A stretch of 44,189 nucleotides of DNA from Halieaceae bacterium (GTDB lineage Bacteria; Pseudomonadota; Gammaproteobacteria; Pseudomonadales; Halieaceae). The notes below the pieces were generated by a model that did no database searches, had not been told where the DNA came from, and saw nothing but the letters and a program-made list of their open reading frames with translations. The DNA is taken from assembly GCA_028282105.1 (NCBI GenBank), contig JANQIO010000016.1, forward strand, positions 1-44,189, in the 5' to 3' direction. This document shows, piece after piece, positions 15,733-23,728 of the stretch. A program made the translations under genes and the position numbers. Within the stretch, counting starts at the first letter, position 1. The number at the start of each line of letters is the position of its first letter.

Positions 15733-17318
15733 GCGGCGCGCTCCTTGCCGTTGCTCTGGTGTTTGATAACAGCCTCGGCGGCGTTGCGCCCGGCCAGGCC
15801 CATGATGCCACCACCGGGATGGGAGCCGGCGCCGCATAGGAACAGGCCCGGTATCGGGGTGCTGTACTGGTGGGCCCCGGGCATGGGCCGCATCAACAGC
15901 GCCTGGTCGAGGGCGATTTCGCCATGGTGCCAATGGCCGCCGGTCATGCCGAATTCTCGCTCGAGATCTACCGGCGTACTCAGCTCGCTTGCCAGCAGTT
16001 GCTGACCGATGCCCGGCGCGTATTGCTCGAGTTGGTCAAGAGCGAGCTGCTTGAAGGCTTGTTTGCCGGTGTCCCAGCCCTGCCCGAGGGCGTAGGGTGC
16101 AAACTGCACGATTGCCGACAACACGTGCTTGCCCGCTGGAGCCAGGCTGTCGTCGTGCACCGTGGGGATGGAGACTTCCATCACCGGCGCCTGTGAGTAC
16201 TCGCCGTACTTGGCGTGATTGAAGGCGCGTTCGATGTGATCCATGGTCGGCGCCAGCAGCAGGCGCTCACCGGCCAGGGCCCCATCAAGACCGGTAAACT
16301 CTGGCAGCGCATCTAGCGCCAGGTGTAGCTTGGCGGACACACCGCGACTGCGGAAGTTGTGCACCCGGCGGGAGAAGCCGGCATCAAGGCTGGGATGACC
16401 CACCAGCTTTTCAAAAGTGGTCTTCGGGTCGGCGTTGGAAATGATGGTATCTGCCAGCAAGGTTTCGCCACTCTCCAGGGTGACGCCGGTGGCTCGGCAC
16501 CCCTGCATTTCCACCAGCGCCACCTTGCTGTCGCAACGAATCTCTGCGCCAAAGCCACGGGCGGCCGCGGCGAAAGCCTGACCGAGTGCACCCATGCCGC
16601 CGCGCACCAGGGCCGGGCCGGTATTGCCCCAGGCATCACCGATGTGGCGGTGCAGGTAGCCGTACACCGTGTTCGGTGAGCGCGGGCCCATGTGGGAACC
16701 CAGCACGCCGTCCATAGCCACAGCGGCTTTCAACAGTTCACTGTCAAAGTGCTCATTGGCGACGTCGTAGATGTTGATAAGTCCGACCCGCATCAGGTCC
16801 TGCATATCGTCCTTGCCCAGTCGCCGCAGCGACCAACCCAGCTTCAGCAGGGAGAAGGCGTCATCCCAGCTGCGATCCACAAGGGTGGGCTGGCGGCGGC
16901 TGAAGAAGCCATCCAGCACCTTGCCGAAACGCTTGTTTTGGGTGTGGAACCTGCCGTAGGCCGCAGCATCGCTGGCGGACACACCGCTGACGCTGGCGCC
17001 GTCAATCACCAGATGGGCGCCGTCCTCGGCCAGCGCCACGGTCTTGAGATCGCGGGCGGCATAGGCGAGGCCGTGGCTGGCGAGGCCCAGTTCCCTGGCG
17101 ATTCCAGGATTGAGCTGGGTCAGCAGGTGAGCGCCGCTGGAGATCCGGAAGCCCGGGTGGAATTCGCGGGTGGCGGCGGCACCGCCGGGCTGGCTGGCCG
17201 CCTCCAGTACCAGAACCTTGCGGCCCGCCTTCGCGAGGTAGGCCGCGCACACCAGGCCGTTATGCCCGGCGCCGATGATAATCGTGTCATAGCTGCCTTT
17301 ATTGAGAGCGTCAGTCAT
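15729..17318 (-). CDS. Phytoene-desaturase/PYROXD2-like FAD oxidoreductase (paralogue 2)
   Basis: A 529-residue flavoprotein starting MTDALNKGSYD, with an eight-base overlap onto the end of paralogue 3. FAD-binding IIIGAGHNG is at residues 13-21, followed by VLEAASQPGG. The C-terminus has GLFLCGAGSHPGGGIMGLAG and a closing helix. It is related to the genes at 4563-6152 and 17311-18927; the frame extends 23 codons upstream but only through the end of the preceding gene. It probably oxidises an amine intermediate, passing electrons to an acceptor not identifiable from sequence. The tandem position beside paralogue 3 suggests either successive steps or a heteromeric enzyme. Confidence 0.88.
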   Translation of the reverse strand: MTDALNKGSYDTIIIGAGHNGLVCAAYLAKAGRKVLVLEAASQPGGAAATREFHPGFRISSGAHLLTQLNPGIARELGLASHGLAYAARDLKTVALAEDGAHLVIDGASVSGVSASDAAAYGRFHTQNKRFGKVLDGFFSRRQPTLVDRSWDDAFSLLKLGWSLRRLGKDDMQDLMRVGLINIYDVANEHFDSELLKAAVAMDGVLGSHMGPRSPNTVYGYLHRHIGDAWGNTGPALVRGGMGALGQAFAAAARGFGAEIRCDSKVALVEMQGCRATGVTLESGETLLADTIISNADPKTTFEKLVGHPSLDAGFSRRVHNFRSRGVSAKLHLALDALPEFTGLDGALAGERLLLAPTMDHIERAFNHAKYGEYSQAPVMEVSIPTVHDDSLAPAGKHVLSAIVQFAPYALGQGWDTGKQAFKQLALDQLEQYAPGIGQQLLASELSTPVDLEREFGMTGGHWHHGEIALDQALLMRPMPGAHQYSTPIPGLFLCGAGSHPGGGIMGLAGRNAAEAVIKHQSNGKERAA

Positions 17319-18927
17319 CGAGATAGCCCTCCGGCACGACGTTGGGTTTCTTGAGGTCCATAAGAATCTCCCGGGCGGCATTGGCACCGGGCGCAGCCAT
17401 CACGCCGCCACCGGGGTGGGTGCCCGACCCGCACATATACATGCCCTGAACCGGGCCGCGGTACTGGGCATAACCGGGGAAAGGCCGGTTGAAGAGCAAC
17501 TGGTCGAAAGTCAGTTCGCCCTGGAAGATGTTGCCTTCGGTGAGGCCCACTTCGTTATCGATCTCGTTGGGGGTTCGTATCTCCACATCCAGCACCAGGT
17601 CCTTGAAGTCCGGGCTGTAGCGAGCAAGCTTGTCCAGCACCGTCTTGCCGAAGGCGTCGCGTTTCTCCGGGGTCCAGGGGCCGTCCGCCAGCGTGGACGG
17701 GCAGTACTGCACGAATACCGTCATCATGTGTTTGCCGGGCGCCGCCATGGTGGGATCCACCTGGGTGGGGATGAGCATGTCGAAATAGGGATCCTGCGAC
17801 CAGGTACCGGCCTTCCAGTCATCGTAGGCCCGCTCCAGCTCGAACAGGCTCTCGCTGGCATGCATGTCTGACACCATCAGCTTCGAGCTTTTCGGCAGGG
17901 CCGGGAAAGTGGGCAGGCCGTCCAGGGCGATATTGAGCTTGCCGGAGGAACCGCGAATCTTGAAGTTCTTCGCGCGATGCACCACGTCTGCCGGCAGGTC
18001 GCTGGCATCGAAGCATTCCAGGAAAGTGCGTTTTGGGTCGAGGTTGGAGACCACCGTGTCAGCCTGGTACTCAGTGCCATCGGCCAAAGCCACACCGACC
18101 GCACGGCCGCCCTTGACGATGACCCGGTGCACATCGGCATCACAGACGATCTCACCGCCAAAGGATTTCAGGCTGCTGGCGAGGGCATCGGCCACCGCCC
18201 CCATGCCGCCGCGGGCAAAGCCCCAGGCGCCGACGCTGCCGTCGACATCGCCCATATAGTGATGCAGCAGCACGTAGGCCGTGCCCGGAGAATACACGCC
18301 CAGCGCCGTGCCGATGATGCCGCTACCGGCCATGTGCGCCTTGATCAGGTCGGTCTCGAAGTACTCGTCGAGGTAGTCGCCGATGCTCATGGTCCAGAAG
18401 CGCAGGGTATCCAGCAGGCCCTCGTTGCCCATATCGGTAAAGGACTCCGCCAGTTCCAGCAGGCCCTTGATGTCGCGGGGCTTGAATGAGGTCGGATCGG
18501 GGGGCGTGGTCATCAGGTACTTGCGGATCAGCCGGGTCTGGCGCATTACATTGGCCGAGAAACGGTCGTAGGCATTGGCGTCGCGCACCGAGTGGCGGGC
18601 CATCTCCCGATACTGGCGCTCGTGGTCGCCGTAGTTGCCGAAGTAATCGCCGCCCCGGGTAAAGCTCACGCCGCCCTCGTAGGGAATCACCTGCAGGCCG
18701 TGGCGTGGCAGCTCAAGGTCGCGGGTGATCTCTGGTCGCAGCAGGCTGCAGACATAGGAGCAGTTGGAGTACTTCCAACCCGTGTGCAGCTCGCGGCTGA
18801 CGGTGGCGCCGCCGATGTAGGGATTGCGCTCCAGTACCAATACGTCCAGGCCCGCCTTGGCGAGGTAGGCGGCGTTGCAAAGCCCGTTGTGGCCGGCGCC
18901 GATGACGATGGCGTCGTACTTCTTCAT
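17311..18927 (-). CDS. Phytoene-desaturase/PYROXD2-like FAD oxidoreductase (paralogue 3)
   Basis: A 538-residue flavoprotein. IVIGAGHNG is at residues 7-15, VLERNPYIGG binds the FAD ribose, and GMYMCGSGTHPGGGVMAAPG lies near the C-terminus. It starts at an ATG overlapping the aminotransferase stop as ATGA, so translation is coupled. Of the three paralogues in the window, this one and paralogue 1 share more of the VVSLLRPEV/VCSLLRPEI substrate-domain wording than either does with paralogue 2, as judged by eye. The family has few biochemically defined members; amine or amino-acid-derivative oxidation is inferred from the train of genes it belongs to. Confidence 0.88.
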   Translation of the reverse strand: MKKYDAIVIGAGHNGLCNAAYLAKAGLDVLVLERNPYIGGATVSRELHTGWKYSNCSYVCSLLRPEITRDLELPRHGLQVIPYEGGVSFTRGGDYFGNYGDHERQYREMARHSVRDANAYDRFSANVMRQTRLIRKYLMTTPPDPTSFKPRDIKGLLELAESFTDMGNEGLLDTLRFWTMSIGDYLDEYFETDLIKAHMAGSGIIGTALGVYSPGTAYVLLHHYMGDVDGSVGAWGFARGGMGAVADALASSLKSFGGEIVCDADVHRVIVKGGRAVGVALADGTEYQADTVVSNLDPKRTFLECFDASDLPADVVHRAKNFKIRGSSGKLNIALDGLPTFPALPKSSKLMVSDMHASESLFELERAYDDWKAGTWSQDPYFDMLIPTQVDPTMAAPGKHMMTVFVQYCPSTLADGPWTPEKRDAFGKTVLDKLARYSPDFKDLVLDVEIRTPNEIDNEVGLTEGNIFQGELTFDQLLFNRPFPGYAQYRGPVQGMYMCGSGTHPGGGVMAAPGANAAREILMDLKKPNVVPEGYLDD

Positions 18928-20270
18928 GCTGCGCTTCCTTTGCCGCCGCGCTGCGCGGCCAGTTTTTCAATCGTGGCATCCACCGCACCCTCGAAGGCCG
19001 CCAGGGTATCGTCCAGGCAGGCCTGGTCATGGGCCGCGCAGATAAACCACGGTTCACGGGAATCGGGTTCGACAATCACCCCGCGGTCGTGCAGCTCCGG
19101 GGCCATGGCGTCATAGAAGCTGTAGTCGGAGTGCACCCACTCACGGTAGTTGCTGGGCGGAGTCTGCGCCAGGAACAAGCCGCCCATGGAGGGATGGCCA
19201 ACGAAGCTGTGGGCAATCTCCCGGGCGTCGAGAATACGGCTAATGCCGGCCTGCAGACGGCGGCCATAGTCGGCGACGTCCTCCAGGGCGGAGGTGGTGG
19301 CGAGGATCTCCAGGGTTTTCTCGGCGGCGGCAATGCTCACGGAGTGCGCGGTATAGGTGCCGCCGTGTACCACGCCATCGCCGATGTGGCGCATCAGCGC
19401 CTCACGGCCAGCCACCACCGAGATCGGGTAACCGTTGGCGATGGCCTTGGCAAAGGTACAGATATCCGCCTCGATGCCCATCAACTCCTGAATACCGCCG
19501 CGGGCGACGCGGAAGCCGGTCTTCACCTCGTCGATCACCAGAATCACCTTGTAGCGATCGCAGAGCTCGCGCACCGCATGCATGTACTCGCGGGTGGCAG
19601 TGATGGAGCAGCAGTTGCCCATCATCGGCTCAATCAGCAGGGTACCGATGCGATCACCGTGGGCGCGCAGCACGTCCTCCAGCTTCTCGGCGTCGTTCAT
19701 CGGCACCATGTGGAGATGTTGCCTGACGCTCTCCGGCACGCCGGCACTGTAGGCCACCACTTCGGGATCGCGGCCGCTATCGGGGGTCCAGCCGTCCTCT
19801 ACCTCGGAATACCACAGCACTGAATCGAACACGCCGTGGTAACCGCCTTCGATCATGATGAAATCGTCCTTGCCGCTGGCGGCGCGGGCCACGCGCAGGG
19901 CCGCCATCACGGCCTCGGTACCGGAGTTGCTGTAGCGCACCAGCTCCGCCGCCGGAACCATGTCCGAGATGCGCTGGGCTACGCTGTACTCGCGCTCCGT
20001 GGCAAAGGCAAACACGCCGCCGACCTCCATGCCCTCCCGTGCAGCCGCATCGACCTCCGGGTGAGCGTAGCCGAGGATGGCCGGGCCGTAGCCCAGGCGG
20101 TAGTCCACGTAGCTGTTGTCGTCGATATCCGTGATGCGCCCGCCCTTGCCCTGTTTGATGTAGATGGTGCGGTCGTCACCCCAGTAACGGAAGTTTGAGG
20201 CCACCCCCAGCGGCAGTTGCTGTACGGAGCGGGCGAAGTGGGCATTGGAGCTGGCAAGCTTGCGAGACAT
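18924..20270 (-). CDS. Class III PLP-dependent aminotransferase (glutamate-1-semialdehyde-aminomutase-like)
   Basis: A 448-residue fold-type I enzyme. YSNSGTEAVMAALRVAR binds the cofactor phosphate, GGYHG stacks on the ring, Asp247 in VIDEV pairs with the pyridine nitrogen, and Lys275 in FAKAIANG forms the Schiff base; HGGTYTAHSV follows. The overall pattern resembles HemL-like members of class III, many of which act on omega-amines, diamines or beta-amino acids rather than on glutamate semialdehyde. As first gene of the long minus-strand train, divergent from a BetI-like repressor gene, it probably begins or feeds the catabolic route. Substrate unknown. The start ATG is preceded by 119 bases of intergenic DNA carrying the palindromic operator. 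Confidence 0.92.
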   Translation of the reverse strand: MSRKLASSNAHFARSVQQLPLGVASNFRYWGDDRTIYIKQGKGGRITDIDDNSYVDYRLGYGPAILGYAHPEVDAAAREGMEVGGVFAFATEREYSVAQRISDMVPAAELVRYSNSGTEAVMAALRVARAASGKDDFIMIEGGYHGVFDSVLWYSEVEDGWTPDSGRDPEVVAYSAGVPESVRQHLHMVPMNDAEKLEDVLRAHGDRIGTLLIEPMMGNCCSITATREYMHAVRELCDRYKVILVIDEVKTGFRVARGGIQELMGIEADICTFAKAIANGYPISVVAGREALMRHIGDGVVHGGTYTAHSVSIAAAEKTLEILATTSALEDVADYGRRLQAGISRILDAREIAHSFVGHPSMGGLFLAQTPPSNYREWVHSDYSFYDAMAPELHDRGVIVEPDSREPWFICAAHDQACLDDTLAAFEGAVDATIEKLAAQRGGKGSAA

Positions 20271-20323
20271 GGGCAGATCGACGGGTGCTGAGATTCAGGC
20301 AGATTGCCAGCTACCGCATGGCT

Positions 20324-20359
20324 TGTCCAGTGAATGAATGATCATTCATTCACTGGACA
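20324..20359. promoter_or_regulatory. Perfect 36-bp palindrome, probable TetR-family operator
   Basis: The sequence is completely symmetric about the bond between 20341 and 20342, with 18-base arms (TGTCCAG, then TGAATGAATGA, then the mirror). It lies midway between the divergent starts of the aminotransferase gene (20270, minus) and the TetR-family gene (20390, plus). Repeated TGAATGA/TCATTCA steps are common in TetR operators, and the extra outer TGTCCAG arms would allow two dimers to bind. Autoregulation and control of the catabolic train by the adjacent repressor are inferred. It is not a terminator: no gene ends here and no U-run follows. Confidence 0.8.
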
Positions 20360-20389
20360 CAGACGGACCGCCTGTACTACTGTTGCGCC

Positions 20390-21106
20390 ATGTCCCTGCC
20401 AAAAACCCGTAGCAGCTCCTCCAGCACCCGCAGTGCCGCTCCACCCAAGGCCGGTAGCAGCGCCTCGGCAAAGAAACGCCGCGGCGCTGTCGCGCCCAAG
20501 ACCCGGCGTCGCGCCGCCGCCCCGGAGCAGCGCCGCGAGCAACTCATCAAGTCCACCATCAAGTGCATCGCCCGCAAGGGCCTGTCCAGCACTACCATGG
20601 CAGACGTGACGAAAACCGCCAAGCTAAGCCTGGGCATCGTCAACCTGCACTTTCAAAGCAAGGAAAAACTGCTGGTAGAGGTACTGCGCTACATCGCCGA
20701 TGAATACAAGGCGGGCTGGGACACCATCATTCAGGATTCGAATCTTGAGCCTGCGGAAAAGATGCAGGCACTGATCGACTTCGACTATAGCGAGGAGATC
20801 GCCCACCCCGCCAAGTTGGCGGTCTGGTTCGCGTTCTGGGGTGAATCCAGCTCGCGGCCCACCTACCGCAAAATCTGCAACGACGCCGACCTGCAGACCA
20901 CCGCCTCAGTGAAGACACTGTGCCGAGAACTGGGATGTCGTTCCAACAAGCGCGCCGAGCTGATCGCCACCGGCTACACGGCACTGGCAGATGGCCTGTG
21001 GCTGGATATCCTGGTGACCCCCGCGGAGATGGACCGAGCTCTGGCCAGGGATATCAGCCTCAACTACATGGCCAGCTTCTTCCCCGAGCACTTCAAGTCG
21101 CCCTGA
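20390..21106 (+). CDS. TetR/BetI-like transcriptional regulator
   Basis: A 238-residue protein. The first 45 residues are a low-complexity Ser/Ala/Pro/Arg/Lys stretch (RSSSSSTRSAA, AKKRRGAV, TRRRAA) that is absent from ordinary TetR proteins. The DNA-binding domain follows: REQLIKSTIKCIARKG, TTMADVTKTAKLSLGIVNLHF, and SKEKLLVEVLRY. The C-terminal ligand domain contains HPAKLAVWFAFWGESSSRPTY and resembles BetI, the choline-responsive repressor of glycine betaine synthesis. It is divergent from the amine-catabolic train and the 36-bp palindrome lies between, so local repression relieved by a quaternary or other amine is inferred. No better downstream start is seen that would leave the helix-turn-helix intact. 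Confidence 0.88.
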   Translation: MSLPKTRSSSSSTRSAAPPKAGSSASAKKRRGAVAPKTRRRAAAPEQRREQLIKSTIKCIARKGLSSTTMADVTKTAKLSLGIVNLHFQSKEKLLVEVLRYIADEYKAGWDTIIQDSNLEPAEKMQALIDFDYSEEIAHPAKLAVWFAFWGESSSRPTYRKICNDADLQTTASVKTLCRELGCRSNKRAELIATGYTALADGLWLDILVTPAEMDRALARDISLNYMASFFPEHFKSP

Positions 21107-21230
21107 AAGAAAAAGGGGTCAGAGCCCTTTTTTGCGCACCGTTAAGAAAAAAGGGGTCAGAGCCCTTTTTTTGCGCACCGTTAAGGCGTCGTTCATACAC
21201 CGAGAAAAAGGGCTCTGACCCCTTTTTTTA
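21106..21230. repeat. GGGGTCAGAGCCC hairpin repeat cluster: two direct units and one inverted unit
   Basis: Two near-identical units of about 38 bases (about 21106-21142 and 21144-21182) each contain AAAGGGGTCAGAGCCCTTTT followed by GCGCACCGTT. A third, inverted unit lies at 21203-21230. Every unit folds on itself (AAAAGGG pairing with CCCTTTT), and units A or B can pair with the inverted one. The cluster fills the gap between two convergent genes (TetR-like and M13 peptidase), so it may also end transcription from both sides through its U-rich arms. The same unit recurs at 27553-27642. It resembles the REP-like elements moved by Y1/RAYT transposases, but no transposase is encoded in the window. 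Confidence 0.8.
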
Positions 21231-21258
21231 CTTTTTTCTCTGGGCCGTTTTGGTTTGC

Positions 21259-23304
21259 TTACCAGATTTTCACGCGCTCTTCCGGCGGGAGGTAGAGGGC
21301 GTCAGTTTCGGCCACGTCGAAGGCCTGGTAGAACTCCGGCACATTGCGCACTGAGCCGTTGGCACGGTACTCCGCCGGCGCATGGGGGTCAGTGGCAATC
21401 TGCTGCCGCAGGGTCTGCTCGCGGGTCTTGTCGCGCCAGGCCTGACCCCAGCCGATGAACACCCGCTGCACACCGGTATACCCATCAAGCACAGGCGCTT
21501 CCTTGCCGTTCAGCGACATCAGGTAGGCCTTGAGACCGATACTGATACCGCCGAGATCGCCAATGTTCTCGCCCTGTGTGAATTCACCGTTGACGTTCAG
21601 GTCCTCGAAGGGCTGGAAGCCGTTGTACTGCTCCACCAGCTTTGCGGTGCGCTTCTCGAACTCGGCCCGGTCCTCGTCAGTCCACCAGTTGCGCAACACA
21701 CCGTCGCCGTCGAAAGCGCTGCCGCTGTCATCAAAGCCGTGGCCAATCTCGTGGCCGATAACGGCGCCGATAGCACCGTAGTTGATGGCGTCATCGGCTT
21801 CCATATTGAAAAACGGCGGCTGCAGGATAGCGGCCGGGAACACGATCTCGTTGAGCGGCGGGTTGTAGTAGGCATTCACGGTTTGCGGCGTCATCTGCCA
21901 CTCTTTGCGATCCACCGGCCCGGATTGACGCGCCAGGTCGCGCTGGTAATTGAACTGCGCCACACGTACCAGGTTGCCGTAGAGATCATCGGCTCGAATC
22001 TCCAGGCCGCCGTAATCGCGCCACTCGTCCGGGTAGCCGATCTTCGAGGTGAACTTTGACAGCTTGTCCAACGCCTGGGTGCGGGTAGCCTCGGTCATCC
22101 AGTCCAGCTCGCGAATGCTCACCTCGTAGGCCGCCAGCAGGTTGGCAACCAGCTCTTCCATGCGCGCCTTGGCAGCGGGCGGGAAGTGCTCCTCAACGTA
22201 GACCTTGCCCACTACTTCACCCAGGCTGACGTTGACCACGCTGACCCCGCGGCGCCACGGCGGCAGCTGCTGTTCCTTGCCCAGCAGGGTCTTGCCATAA
22301 AAGGCAAAGTTGGCCTCATCCAACTCGGTAGTGAGGCGCCTGGCGGTGCTGTCGAGCACGGCCCACTTCAGGTAGGTGCGCCAGTCATCCAGCGACGTTT
22401 CCACCAGGATATCGTCAAGGGCGCCCATATAGTCGACCATGGCGATCATGAGCCCATCGATGTCGTCGATACCCGCCTCGGCCAGATAGACATCCCAGCT
22501 GAACTGCGGCATGACCTCCGGGAGCTGCTGCAGGGGAAACATGTTGTACAGCTTCACCCGGTCGCGGGTTTCTTCCTTGGGCATGTGATGAGACGCCATG
22601 CGCGTTTCCAGCGCCAGGATCATGTCGGCAGCGGCCGCCGGCTCCGGGTAGCCGGCCAGGGTCATCATCTTTTCCACGTGATCGCGGTACTTGCCGCGCA
22701 GCGCCACCGACTTCTCGTCATCCTTGAGGTAGTACTCGCGGTCCGGCAGCCCAAGGCCACTCTGCCAGGTGTACATCATGTAAGTGGTGGGGTCCTTGAA
22801 ATCCGCATACTGGGTCAGCGCAAAGGGCGTGGTGAAGCCGCGCTCGTTGGCCCAGGCAAAGTACGCCGCCAGTGCGTCGCGGCTGTCGATGGCGTCTATG
22901 CGCTTCCAGTCTTCCAGCAGTGGCGCCAGGCCACGTGCGTTACGGCCTTCCGTGTCCATGTAGGAGGCAAACAGGTCGCCGACTTTCTGGCGATCGCTGC
23001 CCGCCGGATTGTCGGCCGCCGCGGCGGCTTCAATAATGGCACGTTGGCTCTCCTGGGAGCGGTCGTGCAAGATGCTGAAAGCGTCGACACTAGCCTTATC
23101 CGCGGGAATCTCGGTGGCGGCAAACCAGCCGCCATTGCTAAAGCTGAAGAAGTCGTCGCCCGGGCGCACGGACGCATCCATACCCTCCAGGTCAATGCCC
23201 GATATCAGGGCCGGGGCTGCGGTCGCAGCGGCCTGTTCGGTCTGTTTGGACTCACAGGCCAGCAGCAGGCTACAGGCCACAAGAAGCAGGGTACGATGGA
23301 TCAT
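21259..23304 (-). CDS. pepO: M13-family zinc metallopeptidase (neprilysin/PepO-like), lipoprotein
   Basis: A 681-residue protein of normal family length. A lipoprotein signal with LLAC (cysteine 17) predicts export and membrane anchoring. The N-terminal M13 domain spans roughly residues 40-430; the catalytic domain has NAYYNPPLNEIVFPAAIL, then the zinc motif HEIGH (His518, Glu519, His522) followed by GFDDSGSAFDGDG, and ENIGDLGGISIGL provides the third zinc ligand. It ends LPPEERVKIW, where this family normally ends CRVW-like; the final Cys is replaced. It should degrade peptides in the periplasm. Monocistronic, convergent with the TetR-like gene. Confidence 0.95.
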   Translation of the reverse strand: MIHRTLLLVACSLLLACESKQTEQAAATAAPALISGIDLEGMDASVRPGDDFFSFSNGGWFAATEIPADKASVDAFSILHDRSQESQRAIIEAAAAADNPAGSDRQKVGDLFASYMDTEGRNARGLAPLLEDWKRIDAIDSRDALAAYFAWANERGFTTPFALTQYADFKDPTTYMMYTWQSGLGLPDREYYLKDDEKSVALRGKYRDHVEKMMTLAGYPEPAAAADMILALETRMASHHMPKEETRDRVKLYNMFPLQQLPEVMPQFSWDVYLAEAGIDDIDGLMIAMVDYMGALDDILVETSLDDWRTYLKWAVLDSTARRLTTELDEANFAFYGKTLLGKEQQLPPWRRGVSVVNVSLGEVVGKVYVEEHFPPAAKARMEELVANLLAAYEVSIRELDWMTEATRTQALDKLSKFTSKIGYPDEWRDYGGLEIRADDLYGNLVRVAQFNYQRDLARQSGPVDRKEWQMTPQTVNAYYNPPLNEIVFPAAILQPPFFNMEADDAINYGAIGAVIGHEIGHGFDDSGSAFDGDGVLRNWWTDEDRAEFEKRTAKLVEQYNGFQPFEDLNVNGEFTQGENIGDLGGISIGLKAYLMSLNGKEAPVLDGYTGVQRVFIGWGQAWRDKTREQTLRQQIATDPHAPAEYRANGSVRNVPEFYQAFDVAETDALYLPPEERVKIW

Positions 23305-23499
23305 GGAATTCTCTCGGTAATACGCTGAGGGTACCCGCGACCGGCCGGCGAGCAGTATGTGGATACGACGACGTGCATGATACGCGGGATAGGAACCACT
23401 GGACGATCGGCTTACTGCGCCTCGGCAGTCTCGGTCAGGCCCCTGGGTGGTACATCGGTCTTCATAAGGCGCTCACCATAGGCATCTGCAACGGTGGCG

Positions 23500-23697
23500 T
23501 CAATCGGCAGCCGCGGCCCCTGCGGGCTGGTAAAGCTGCCATCGCCCGCCGTGCGGCAGGCGGGTGATGCGGCGCGTGAAGCCCTCGCCTGGCAGGGCGT
23601 AGGTTTCCAGTTCGAAAAGTGGGATGAAAAGGGCTTTGAGTGTGACCATGCGCCGCTTTAACGCCCTCACCTCCTGCCTTTGGGTATCATCCAGCAT
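23500..23697 (-). CDS. Hypothetical 65-residue protein downstream of the LysR gene
   Basis: A short frame starting MLDDTQRQEVRALKRRMV, 31 bases after the LysR-type gene stop and on the same strand. The N-terminal third is a charged amphipathic helix, the middle reads KALFIPLFELETYALPGEGF, and the C-terminus is Arg/Gly-rich with an Ala-rich tail. A G-rich stretch precedes the ATG but the ribosome site is weak. No family recognised. Composition is protein-like rather than random, but it may be spurious. The 195 bases between this frame and the peptidase gene (23305-23499) hold nothing I recognise. Confidence 0.35.
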   Translation of the reverse strand: MLDDTQRQEVRALKRRMVTLKALFIPLFELETYALPGEGFTRRITRLPHGGRWQLYQPAGAAAAD

Positions 23698-23728
23698 ATG
23701 GGCCTGCCCCCTGTAGGGGCCCATAATC

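Noticed and set aside
15733-15933. Upstream extension of the GcvT/DmdA-like gene
   Set aside because: The added residues overlap the end of paralogue 2 and look random; the ATGA-overlap start gives a family-like N-terminus.
20324-20359. Insertion-sequence end or attachment site
   Set aside because: No transposase, target duplication or tRNA is present, and the location between divergent genes is better explained as an operator.
21106-21230. CRISPR-like array
   Set aside because: Only two direct units, no regular spacers, units are self-complementary with one inverted, and no cas genes are nearby.
23373-23567. 64-residue plus-strand frame after the M13 peptidase gene
   Set aside because: It overlaps the more plausible minus-strand small frame and has no ribosome site or recognisable composition.
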